The notes under the pieces: generated by a model
The model's database searches: none
What the model was told of the DNA's origin: nothing
What the model saw: only the letters and a program-made list of their open reading frames with translations
Position numbers and translations under genes: made by a program
In this document: positions 26,813-36,300 of the stretch, one piece after another
How the letters are laid out: every line of letters starts with the position of its first letter
Numbering within the stretch: the first letter of the stretch is position 1
Assembly (NCBI GenBank): GCA_020636105.1
Contig: JACJYL010000001.1
Span: 1,922,001-1,986,000 of the forward strand
Length of the DNA stretch: 64,000 bases
From: Lewinellaceae bacterium
Lineage (GTDB): Bacteria > Bacteroidota > Bacteroidia > Chitinophagales > Saprospiraceae
Direction: 5' to 3'

Positions 26813-27208
26813 TCATTTCTCAAGTAATGAAATATGTTGAATTGAAGCGAGGCTTTTAGTTTGCTCAAGAAGTTTAACTTGCTCTTCCTTAGACATCCCA
26901 TAAGGAAATTCAATTTCCATCCCTTCTTTATCAACCCTGATTTTCACTATGGCAGTTTTCTGGGAAGATTCCTTTTCCAATTTCTTAGCGATAACTTGAA
27001 ATAACCCGTTGATAAGAGTTGTTAAGACTTGAATACCACCTGTAATAATAACAGTCGCAATAACTGGATCTAAAGCCATACTATCTTTATCCTCCTTCTT
27101 AAGAAAAACCTCATAGTCATCACTTTTAGGTAATTCTTTTTTCAGTCCAGATAATATTTCATTTGGAGAAAGGAAATTACTTACTATTGGTATCAAAAAA
27201 TTTTCCAT
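26813..27208 (-). CDS. Small protein resembling effector-associated constant component EACC1
   Basis: A 131-residue protein with a Gly/Ile-rich hydrophobic segment at about 46-70 (LDPVIATVIITGGIQVLTTL) and a short beta-rich end (TAIVKIRVDKEGMEIEFPYG). The layout (polar start, one membrane-like segment, small C-terminal domain) and its place as first gene before a CHAT gene resemble EACC1 of the conflict systems described by Aravind and colleagues. The assignment is tentative. It may recruit the CHAT protein to the membrane. Confidence 0.6.
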   Translation of the reverse strand: MENFLIPIVSNFLSPNEILSGLKKELPKSDDYEVFLKKEDKDSMALDPVIATVIITGGIQVLTTLINGLFQVIAKKLEKESSQKTAIVKIRVDKEGMEIEFPYGMSKEEQVKLLEQTKSLASIQHISLLEK

Positions 27209-27443
27209 TACTGTATTCGGTTTAAAAGAGTTAACAAAATTTTAGACTTTGGGAAGCCCTACATGCAAATTACTTTATCTAAGAATATCTTAAGAAACTC
27301 ATTTTTTATCGATAAGCACATCATAAAAATATCCCCATGAAAAAAAAGCTCATTAAAACAAATATAACTATTTCTTTAATACTTCCATAATATGAGGCTT
27401 AAAATGAATTACCCAAAAGTTTTTCATAGACTTTTACCCAAAC

Positions 27444-27971
27444 TTAGTAATTAAATAGACAGTATCCTATTAAGTGTGTAAATAAAAAATAGAGGGCTTC
27501 ACCGGCACCAAAAACATGAAGGTTTAATTCACCTCTTTTTGCTTTTCCTTTTATTTCATTTATCCATCTATGTTTTTTGTTAGATGCTTTTAATAAATCT
27601 TTTGACAAATCAGTAACTAATATAATATATGGCTTGCATAACCTTCCTGAGATAAAATTAAAAAAATCATGATTTTTCCACTGGCTGATAAAGCTCATGG
27701 CTTTTGAATAGCCTGAATAAATATTAGTCCCTGAACCATCAGTTTCAATAATTGGAAATTTGGCAATTGAGTCAACTTTTGACGGGGGAAGAAAAACTTT
27801 TGCTGTATCATTAAAAACAATTAGCCCAACCGAAAAGTCTTTTGGTAAATCTGAATCTCTTAATCTTTGTAGAAATGATTGCAAACCTCTATTGACAGAC
27901 TCTAACTCTGAAGACATGGAGTAAGAGTTATCAATAAGAAGAACGCATAAATATTTCAATCGTTTTGGCAT
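27444..27971 (-). CDS. Truncated vWA (TerY-like) protein
   Basis: A 175-residue protein from the ATG at 27971 (the frame opens at 27998). A von Willebrand A domain is clear: MIDAS DNSYSMS near residue 14, GSGTN in the middle and LVTDLS later. TerY-like proteins usually go on for another 30-50 residues after the VFGAG strand. Here the frame turns into FLFTHLIGYCLFNY and stops, which suggests a truncation or an old rearrangement. It lies between two defence-like operons, 235 bases upstream of the EACC1-like gene. vWA proteins partner with kinases and phosphatases in some conflict systems, none of which is present here. Confidence 0.7.
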   Translation of the reverse strand: MPKRLKYLCVLLIDNSYSMSSELESVNRGLQSFLQRLRDSDLPKDFSVGLIVFNDTAKVFLPPSKVDSIAKFPIIETDGSGTNIYSGYSKAMSFISQWKNHDFFNFISGRLCKPYIILVTDLSKDLLKASNKKHRWINEIKGKAKRGELNLHVFGAGEALYFLFTHLIGYCLFNY

Positions 27972-28072
27972 TAAGTAATAATTATAACAACATATCAATT
28001 ATTGTTTGTTGCTAATTGAAAAGGAGTTTTCAAGAAAGTGTATTCATTCACATATCGGATTTATTCAAAGTA

Positions 28073-31000
28073 TCAGACATCACTTAAGGGATTACCCTCA
28101 TTCGTATTGTCATTTTTCATATTAAACCGGATATCTAAAAATTCCTTAATAGCGGAAAAATTTGGAAATCTTGATTTATTTTCAAGACCAAAAGATTTCA
28201 AAACATCTACAAAAATTTTACTAAAATGAATCATGAATTCATCTGATTTTAAGGCTTCGGTAGGAAAATAAACATAACAGTCTTTCTCCTCCATTTTTAT
28301 ATATTTATTAAATGTTTTTTGGTATGATTCGATGTTTTCTGATTCTGTTTTAGTTGGGTCAGGTGAAAACTCCTGGTTTGCTTTATAATTCACAACAAAA
28401 TTCATTATCACCAGAATTATTTGCCAATCTAGCCAACCCTTTTTTCTTAAATCATTAACTAACAAAGAAAACTGGTTGTCTTGTTTTAATTTTTCAATTG
28501 TTAGGTAGATATTCTTTTTTGTATTCTTAAATCGATTCCTAATATGCTCTAATGCAATCTCTTTATCATATTTATAACTTAAACCATCTTTCCATTTCAT
28601 AATATCATTATCAGATGGTAATCCCAGTGAACAATTTACCTTATTGAAAAATTGCCTTTGGAAATTGTTAAATCCATCTTCCTTGAAAATTGATCTATAC
28701 ATTCTTTGATAAGAATTAACAGAAAGTGTTTTAGTTGCTAAATCGAAATCTTTGAACAACTGTTCAAAAAGGTTACCAAATTCTACTTCTTTCAACAAAC
28801 TAATTTCATTTAACAAATATCGAAGAGAGGTTGATATTTTTGCTGTATTGAAGTTTATTTCCTTTGGGTCAGCACTGTCAAATTCATTTATATAAACTTT
28901 CCATTTATATTGTTGATTTGAAGGTAATTGTGTGGGCGGTAAAACTTTATCATCTATTTTTAGTTCAATTACAATGTCACCTTTGATTAAATGGAAATCT
29001 AAATCTGAAAGGGCTATTTCGACTAATAATATTTGGAGAATAGCACAAAATTCTTCTCCAATTGAATTACTTAGATAATCATTTGAAAAGACAATTTTCC
29101 ACAGAATTCCTAATGCTTTAAATCTAATAGTCCTTTCTTTTCCAATATCATTAAATGGGTTGTCTGTTAATCGACTTTTTAAATATTCTTTTAGTTTGGT
29201 TTTATCTGAAAAATCTACAGCTAACTTTTCAATAATAGGATTTACAATTTCATCTTTAAACTTACCTGTTTCTTGGATTTTTGAATTGACAAAAGTTTCA
29301 AACTGCGGCGAAAATTTATTCATTGAATAAAGGATAGCAGCAAAATCGAAGATTGTTTTGAAATACATGTCCTCAATGTCAACTTCACTTTTTGGAGGAT
29401 TGAACTCATAAAGCGACTTAATATAATAGTAAAAATCGTGCAAAGCATTCATCCAAGAACCTTGTTTGAAGTCTGCATGAAAGAGCAATCCGAATGAATC
29501 CGAAATTCGTTTTAGTAAGTTTTCATCACCATGATTGCTGCTTGCCCATGCCCCGCAAATCGCATAATACTTGGCAGCCAAATTCATCCCAAGAGCAGAA
29601 TATAATTGAGCAATATTGATTAACCCCAATACGTAACCTTCAACAGTTTCCTCCTGATACCATAAATCTTTCGCTTTATGAAAATAATTTAAGGCTCTTA
29701 GAATTAATTTGGGATTATCATTTTTTAGATATGCTGCGCCTCTTTCAACAAATGTCTTTGCACTTTTGTAATTTCCTTCTCTTTTTTGAATTACTCCATC
29801 AAATTTTTGAGAGAGCTTTTCGAGGGCTTCTATTAGCTTATGGTTTTTGTCAGGCGAATCAGAAATATATAACTTAATATATCTGTTTAATCTGCCCCCA
29901 AGTAGTGTAACGTCATATAGGTTCGCAGAATCAATATAATTCCATATGTTTTTTCCATGTTCTTCAATCTTTTTCACAATTTCATCTTGGTCATACTTAC
30001 TACTCATAAATAAATAATAACTAATGAACAATTCATTTAGATGACAAATCTGATTTGGATTTGGATTAGAATTACCAGTACATCTATCATTCAAGGTTTC
30101 ATAATATTGGTGAAGCCATTTTTCCCATTCATCAAGTGTTAGCTTAACTTTTCCATAAGCAATAGCTGAGAATACAATGAATAAGAGACTTTGAGCATCT
30201 TCTAATTCTGAGGCACTTTTAAAATCTGAAAAATCATTAAAATAATCTTTGATAAATATTTCTTCTCCTGTCAAATCACCTTCAGGAACAGAATGGTAAT
30301 CTATTGGTCTAAACTTTAACCACAAATATTCATAGATAGCTTTTTTCTTTAATTCATTAGGAATAGCAAGTTTATTTATATAAAAATCTAACAACCTAAA
30401 CCAATCACCATCATGGCTAGAGAGATACTTATTCCTTCTACAATATCTTGTAGCTGAAAGGATTTCAAAAAACTCACCTATCAAAAACGTATCTATTTTT
30501 TGCACTGGTTTCCATGCTTCATAAATTTCAGAATACCATTTATCATCTTTTGTTCCTGATGACAAAAGGAGTTTTTCCAATTTAGAAATAGTTAGCTTTC
30601 GTTCATCCGGTTCTTGTTGAGAAGCCTTTATGGAAACCTCTTTATAAAGTATTCCGAATATGGCATCCAAGTTTTCTTTTTGCATTGGAAATTGTGAGGA
30701 GAGTAGTAACGTATTTATCTTTTCAATTGTCTGAACAAATTCATCATTAGATGATATATCTGAGAAATTCCATTTAATTTTTTTGGTAAAATCTATCCAG
30801 TCTTTTAAGTTAAGATTTTTGAAGACTTCAGCAGCTTCCTTTACTTCTTTAAGAATTGTCAAATTTTTTAAAAGTTCCTTTTGTCTTTTCTGGACATATT
30901 TAGAAACAATTTCTCTTACTTTTTTTAGACATTTGTACAATGTACCGTTTTTTAAATTACCTTGATTAAATACCCATTCTCTCAACAAATCGGCATCATT

Positions 31001-31378
31001 ATCCTTGTGTTTTCGTGCAACGGTTGTATTTGCCTCAAAGACAAATTCTTTTTCTAAGTAGAGATAATCAGTCTTCACATGGAGCATAAAAAAATGAAAA
31101 ATACATTTCTCTATTTCTTCGCTTTTAAATGAAAAACTTGATGAATATAGTTTTAGTTGTCTGAATTTTACTGACTGTGTAGGAATGCTTTTTTGAAAAA
31201 TATCTTCTTCATAATCGCAGTATATTTCCTCATCAATTGAATGGATATAGTTGTAAACCCAAGTTTCAAGTGTTTTCAATTTTTGGTATTCAAACCCTCT
31301 TATTGTAGCACTTGCATCGGTGTTTTTTGAAAAAATATGAAGTTTTGATATGCTCATTAGTTTCGCAATTAATTTCAT
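28073..31378 (-). CDS. DUF4297/Cap4-like predicted nuclease with long helical C-terminus
   Basis: An 1101-residue protein. The first 90 or so residues fit the DUF4297 PD-(D/E)xK endonuclease pattern: ATIRGFEYQ (24-32), an acidic strand YEEDIFQ (56-62) and a Q-x-K strand RQLKLYSS (73-80). The remaining thousand residues are helical with TPR-like repeats and would form the sensor or assembly part. DUF4297 nucleases are CBASS effectors (Cap4) and Avs effectors that degrade DNA on activation. It follows the CD-NTase-like gene after 78 bases. The C-terminal half has no family I recognise. Possible alternative start: ATG 31357. Confidence 0.7.
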   Translation of the reverse strand: MKLIAKLMSISKLHIFSKNTDASATIRGFEYQKLKTLETWVYNYIHSIDEEIYCDYEEDIFQKSIPTQSVKFRQLKLYSSSFSFKSEEIEKCIFHFFMLHVKTDYLYLEKEFVFEANTTVARKHKDNDADLLREWVFNQGNLKNGTLYKCLKKVREIVSKYVQKRQKELLKNLTILKEVKEAAEVFKNLNLKDWIDFTKKIKWNFSDISSNDEFVQTIEKINTLLLSSQFPMQKENLDAIFGILYKEVSIKASQQEPDERKLTISKLEKLLLSSGTKDDKWYSEIYEAWKPVQKIDTFLIGEFFEILSATRYCRRNKYLSSHDGDWFRLLDFYINKLAIPNELKKKAIYEYLWLKFRPIDYHSVPEGDLTGEEIFIKDYFNDFSDFKSASELEDAQSLLFIVFSAIAYGKVKLTLDEWEKWLHQYYETLNDRCTGNSNPNPNQICHLNELFISYYLFMSSKYDQDEIVKKIEEHGKNIWNYIDSANLYDVTLLGGRLNRYIKLYISDSPDKNHKLIEALEKLSQKFDGVIQKREGNYKSAKTFVERGAAYLKNDNPKLILRALNYFHKAKDLWYQEETVEGYVLGLINIAQLYSALGMNLAAKYYAICGAWASSNHGDENLLKRISDSFGLLFHADFKQGSWMNALHDFYYYIKSLYEFNPPKSEVDIEDMYFKTIFDFAAILYSMNKFSPQFETFVNSKIQETGKFKDEIVNPIIEKLAVDFSDKTKLKEYLKSRLTDNPFNDIGKERTIRFKALGILWKIVFSNDYLSNSIGEEFCAILQILLVEIALSDLDFHLIKGDIVIELKIDDKVLPPTQLPSNQQYKWKVYINEFDSADPKEINFNTAKISTSLRYLLNEISLLKEVEFGNLFEQLFKDFDLATKTLSVNSYQRMYRSIFKEDGFNNFQRQFFNKVNCSLGLPSDNDIMKWKDGLSYKYDKEIALEHIRNRFKNTKKNIYLTIEKLKQDNQFSLLVNDLRKKGWLDWQIILVIMNFVVNYKANQEFSPDPTKTESENIESYQKTFNKYIKMEEKDCYVYFPTEALKSDEFMIHFSKIFVDVLKSFGLENKSRFPNFSAIKEFLDIRFNMKNDNTNEGNPLSDV

Positions 31379-31456
31379 GGCAAATGAATTGCCCTAATAT
31401 GATTTTGGGAAATTGTGTATGGAAAACCCTTTTTAGTTTTGTGATTCACGATTTGC

Positions 31457-32539
31457 TTACAAATCCTCTCTCTGAGGGAAATAGTATTTCAGATTACTCG
31501 GAAATTCCTTTATATCAAGGATTATACTATCTAAAGTATTAGCAACTCGTCTTTTTTCATTTCTTGTCAAAGAATCAGAAAGTACATTGTTGGAATTGTC
31601 AGGAGATACTACTCGTTTGTGCTCAATATTATCACGAATATATTCCAAAGAGAGTACCACCCGTTTATTAATCTCTTGAGGGATACGGCCATTATGAGAA
31701 GAAAAGGCAGCCAGGATCAATTCTTTTATTAAAACCGGCTTCAGGGGCATTTCTTCTTTTACTTTTAAAACTTTAAGTAAACTAACAACATTTGCCTTTG
31801 CTTTTTCTTGAGCGCCAAAATATGCCTGCTTATGTGGGTTCATTTTCACTCTGGAGGGTTTGCCAAACAATCCAGACGGATTTTCATAAAGGTTATAATC
31901 ATTTCCTCCTTTTTTAAAATTCGTTCGTCTTGCAGGAACTACATCAATACACACCTGTTCGCCAAGAATATTGAAAATTAAACCGATTGACCTTCGCTGT
32001 GGGCGGACCTCAATTAAAGAAGAGTCTTGAAAATTTTCTTTAAAATAATTAAGTGTTGTAAGATACATTTCCTCTAAAGAAGAAAAGCTGTTTTTTTTGA
32101 ATTTTATAAGAATATCCAAGTCTGAAATTCCACTTAATGCAGTTCCTTGAGGTATCGAACCCTGAAATTTGGGCTTCCCCAATAACATTCCTTTAAATGT
32201 GTTGTATATCTTATTTTTAATGCTAAACCCTTTTTTCATGGTAGCTTGGTCAACACTATCTAATTTATAGGATGCCAAAACACCTTCAAGATATTCAATT
32301 TCGTCAAAGTCCTCCTCGTCTAATTCTTCTGGAGAAAACAAGGAACTTATTCCTATTATGGTAACAGAAACTCCAAAACCAATGGCCGCTCCTTTTACCC
32401 CTGTTCCCAAAAATTGAACGAAGTCGAATTTTTCTTGTTCTCCATTTTGAATTTTTGTCCACTGCTCTAATCCATTAATGATTAACCCCGCCACGCCACT
32501 TGCAATGGTGAGGTCTTTAATAATTTTTTCACTTTTCAT
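31457..32539 (-). CDS. CD-NTase/SMODS-like nucleotidyltransferase
   Basis: A 360-residue protein. Residues 1-110 are unusual: two hydrophobic, glycine-rich segments (around 11-25 and 46-68) and an acidic linker (EELDEEDFDE). Residues 120-360 form a nucleotidyltransferase core: GS-x3-GT (127-133), the metal-binding pair D140/D142 (SDLDILIKF) and the third aspartate D199 in CIDVVPARR, which is typical of CD-NTases. These enzymes make cyclic oligonucleotides in CBASS immunity. The gene lies two bases after the DUF6602 gene and upstream of the Cap4-like gene, as expected for a cyclase-effector pair. Confidence 0.82.
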   Translation of the reverse strand: MKSEKIIKDLTIASGVAGLIINGLEQWTKIQNGEQEKFDFVQFLGTGVKGAAIGFGVSVTIIGISSLFSPEELDEEDFDEIEYLEGVLASYKLDSVDQATMKKGFSIKNKIYNTFKGMLLGKPKFQGSIPQGTALSGISDLDILIKFKKNSFSSLEEMYLTTLNYFKENFQDSSLIEVRPQRRSIGLIFNILGEQVCIDVVPARRTNFKKGGNDYNLYENPSGLFGKPSRVKMNPHKQAYFGAQEKAKANVVSLLKVLKVKEEMPLKPVLIKELILAAFSSHNGRIPQEINKRVVLSLEYIRDNIEHKRVVSPDNSNNVLSDSLTRNEKRRVANTLDSIILDIKEFPSNLKYYFPQREDL

Positions 32540-32541
32540 AA

Positions 32542-33378
32542 TTATATTTCATCATCAATCGAAAAATTGATTGCCTTTGAGTATTCGTTTAAATCAATAG
32601 CCGCGACTGTACCAATACTCTGTTGGAGGTAACGCATCAGTTGAAAAAAGAAAGTGACCAAGGAGGTGTCTGGTTGACTAAATTCAACTGATTTTAATTT
32701 TCGCATTGAATAGTATAACTGAATTCTTTTTTCAAAATTTTGTTCTTTGGTATCCTCCTGGCCTTCATAATCAACATAGAAACTACCGTAGGTGACAGTA
32801 CACCCCATATCAATTGTTTTTAGCCCAGTTAATAATTTCAAGTGAGATTCTATTGTTTCATTCTTCTTGATTTCATTAGTACTTGTCAGAATACCGCCAA
32901 TTATTTTGGTCAAGGGTCTTGGGGAATATTGTTTACCCCGATCAATAATATTGGTTGAAGTTCTTTTTAGTTTACGGACACTTTCAATTTTCCTGCCTGC
33001 ATACTCAATATATGTTATTGATTTTCCTTTAACTCGTACAGAGCCTTTAAGGTCTGGTTTTACCTCAAATACGGCATAAACGCCTTCTGCTGGGATGTAA
33101 TGAATTCCGTTTTGCGTCAAGACAAATGGTGTATATTGCTGGTCATAAATAACGAGGTCAATTTGTTCGCTCAACTGCCCAGTGCAGTCAATAATAATCG
33201 CCTTATCTACGCAATAACGATTTGGCAGATATTTTCTTAGCCAATCAATCCAAGTATTTTCAAGTGAATCGCCTTTAGAGGAAGGGTGATTAATAAATTC
33301 CCGATTGGTGTTCAATTGGGCAATCATCTGATCTTGTAATCCAATAAATAGTTCTCTTATATTGATGTTATTTCCCAT
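32542..33378 (-). CDS. DUF6602 nuclease-like protein
   Basis: A 278-residue protein from the second ATG (33378); the first is 33390. It matches the DUF6602 pattern: KGDSLENTWIDWLRKYLPN, SEQIDLVIYDQQYTPFV, and PAEGVYAVFEVKPDLKG. The acidic residue in QIDLV and the E-V-K strand give a PD-(D/E)xK-like catalytic set. DUF6602 proteins commonly sit beside defence genes. It is between the STAND gene (two-base gap) and the CD-NTase-like gene (two-base gap), so the three are coupled. A DNA-degrading or DNA-sensing role is inferred. Confidence 0.75.
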   Translation of the reverse strand: MGNNINIRELFIGLQDQMIAQLNTNREFINHPSSKGDSLENTWIDWLRKYLPNRYCVDKAIIIDCTGQLSEQIDLVIYDQQYTPFVLTQNGIHYIPAEGVYAVFEVKPDLKGSVRVKGKSITYIEYAGRKIESVRKLKRTSTNIIDRGKQYSPRPLTKIIGGILTSTNEIKKNETIESHLKLLTGLKTIDMGCTVTYGSFYVDYEGQEDTKEQNFEKRIQLYYSMRKLKSVEFSQPDTSLVTFFFQLMRYLQQSIGTVAAIDLNEYSKAINFSIDDEI

Positions 33379-33392
33379 CTGTATTCTCATTT

Positions 33393-36300
33393 TTATCTAA
33401 AGAAATCCTCAAACTCACTTTTTCTTTCCCACCCAATATCTTTCTTTAGTTTTTCAATTTTATTTTTAATAAAAGCCCTGTGCTTGATAAAATTCCTTGA
33501 GTTAGATAATGATTCCAACATTTGTTCCACTTGATTCAAAAAATTGATCCTTCCTTCAATTATGGGGATCCTACTTCCAGAATACACCCCGTTTGTATGA
33601 AAACTTAATGATTCAAATATTACTGGGTCTTGGTTAATTTCCAAAAATTGCTTTAGATATTCAAGCATTTTATCAGGGAAGGAATAAAGAATTACATTGA
33701 AGATAAGTTGTATGGTTTCTTTATTTTCAACATTCCTTTCAATAAAGTATTTTATGTAGTTTAGTCTCTTATCAATCTGCTCTGGGTCATTAGCGACAAA
33801 GAATTTATTTGCAAAATGTTCCCAATCCATTAGCACCAATTTCTTTTCGATTGCAAATCCCATCAAACTATCTATGGCTTCTGCATAGTTCTCAAAATCC
33901 CAGACGAATTTAAAATTATGGATGGGTAGTTCACTCCTTAAACGAGAAAACTTTGAATCATAAAATTCATTCAAAAAATCAATCAGGAAGTTAGGGCACA
34001 AATCATAAAGAGTTTTCATTTCTGCTCCATCATAATCAAAGTTCTGGCTATTCTTAAAGTTGGAAAAATAAACTTGTTTCAAAAAATTCAAATTTGAACT
34101 GAACTTATCGCTATGCTTTGATATAAATTCCCATCCAAATGAAATTTTTGCTTTATTGGTTTGAATTTTTTCAAGCAGTATCGAAGCCACCTTTGTATAA
34201 ATATTCCTGTTGGCATTTCTTACTTTTCCTGAAAACCACCCTTTAATTACATCAAAAATATTTGGTTGATAATGATAATTAGCAAGAAAGTCTAAATTAA
34301 AAAAGAACCAACTCCCCTCGATCTGTTTAATACATTTGAACAATTGCTTAGTATAAAAAGCATTGGCATATTTTCCTTTGAGTTGTCTGAAAAATGCAAA
34401 TTTCCAATGGAGAATACTCCTACTATCGAATTTGTTTATCAATCTGAAAAGCTGGTCGTGATTATCATTTAAACTCTTGAGAGCGTTACCTGTAATGTTG
34501 TTACAATAGTTGGCAGAAAAATTTTCAGAAAATCCTTTGTCTTCAAGAATATACTCCATTAGTTTCAAAAATGTACTTACATCCTTTATGGAGAGAATGC
34601 GTAATATTTGAGAAAATGAGAATTCGATACTCCCTTTTTTCCCATCTTTTTCGTCTTCCCATAATTCATTTACATCAAGCCATAAGTGTTTATAATCCTC
34701 AAATTTATAACGAAGGACAAATTCTTCTAGCTCTTCATACTTTTGGTTGTCAACAGCCTTCCAATCTGTTTGACCGTTCTCCTTTTTAAATTTTGGATCG
34801 TCGGGAATCTCATATTTTGGTCGCCCATTTATTAATTCTTGATCCAACTTTAAAACCAATTCAAACTTGTTGTTTATGAATTTCAGTTTTAAACTTTTAT
34901 CAAAGGAAATATCTAATCTTTCCAACTCTTTGAAATACCCTTGTGCCGTTTTACATTCTTTATAGCTTCCAGGATCAAAATTTTGGTCAATAAATGGCAA
35001 AAGAATTTTGGAATCCTGCTCCCAAAAAGACTTCTTGTTATTGATTTCCCTTACTCCCCAAATATTGTATTTTGTGATGTATTCCGATAGTGTTTCGACA
35101 ATATTCATCCTGTGATTATCAAATTCTTCAAAAAGAAAATTCCATATTTTTTTTCTAAAATCAGCAATAGGCGGAATATCTGGTATTGAGAAGGTGTACA
35201 TTGTGAAGGAATTATCTCTATCCAATCCATCCGACTTTTGGAAAGCGGTTTGAAGAAAAGTATTGACTATATGATAAAAAATGCCTCTAAATAGCTTTGG
35301 GGTTCTTCCATTGCTGATAGCCTCAAACAGCTTGTCAAATAAAGTCTTCTGTCTAAAAAAACCAAATTGGTAATCGCCTTTGTCAAAGGATAATTCCCCT
35401 TTTGTATGATGGACAAATTCTGCTATGTAAGCGGGTTGTTTTTCAAGATATGAAAATGTGAGATCAAGAGCAAAATTAAAGTTGTTTGAAGGGTAAGGAA
35501 ATTTTAAAAACTGTTTTAATACTCCGAAATAATCTTTATCATCTGCATCCCAAAATACATCATTTTTATCTTTTTCAAATACATAATTTTCTGTGGGGTC
35601 TTGTGGTATGTTTGCCACTTGATTCCCAATATGGGCTAAAACTTTTTCCTGATTGAAAATCCAAAATAGAGAAAGGAACTTCAACAATAATAATTCATCA
35701 TCCTCAAAATATATCCATGCCTGGTCTAAAGACCCTCTTATCTGTTTTTTAATATGCTCAAAACCGAAAGTATTGGTTACAGGATAGACCATATCTCTAA
35801 ATCTTCTATACTCATTTTCATAGAAATGCGTGATGAGCGTCGAAAAACTCAATATGCCATCACGGATAAATGTTTTATAGAAAAAATAGGTTGCTAAAAT
35901 CTGGTCTGATATTTTCACCACTTCATTATCGAACAAGTCCACCAACTCCATTTGGTGTAGAATGATAACTTTTTCCCAGAACTCATTTTCGGATAGGCCA
36001 AAAGCTGAAAAAATTCCCTCATTATTTCTATACCCTTTTCCAATAGTTTTAAAAAAAGAAATGATCCCCAGAACTTTTAAAAAAGTTATATCCTCTAACT
36101 TGCCAATTTCTTTGACCACCTCATCATAATAGCTGTCATAAATTTTAGGAATTTCATTAAATGCGGATAGATTTTGTTTATCTAAAGCTACTTTCGCTGC
36201 CATTAATGCTAAACGGGGATTCCCTTGTGCCACTCTAACAATAACATCAGAAAAAATTCTATTAGTTATCTTAAAATCATCTGATTCTAATATTTCTCTA

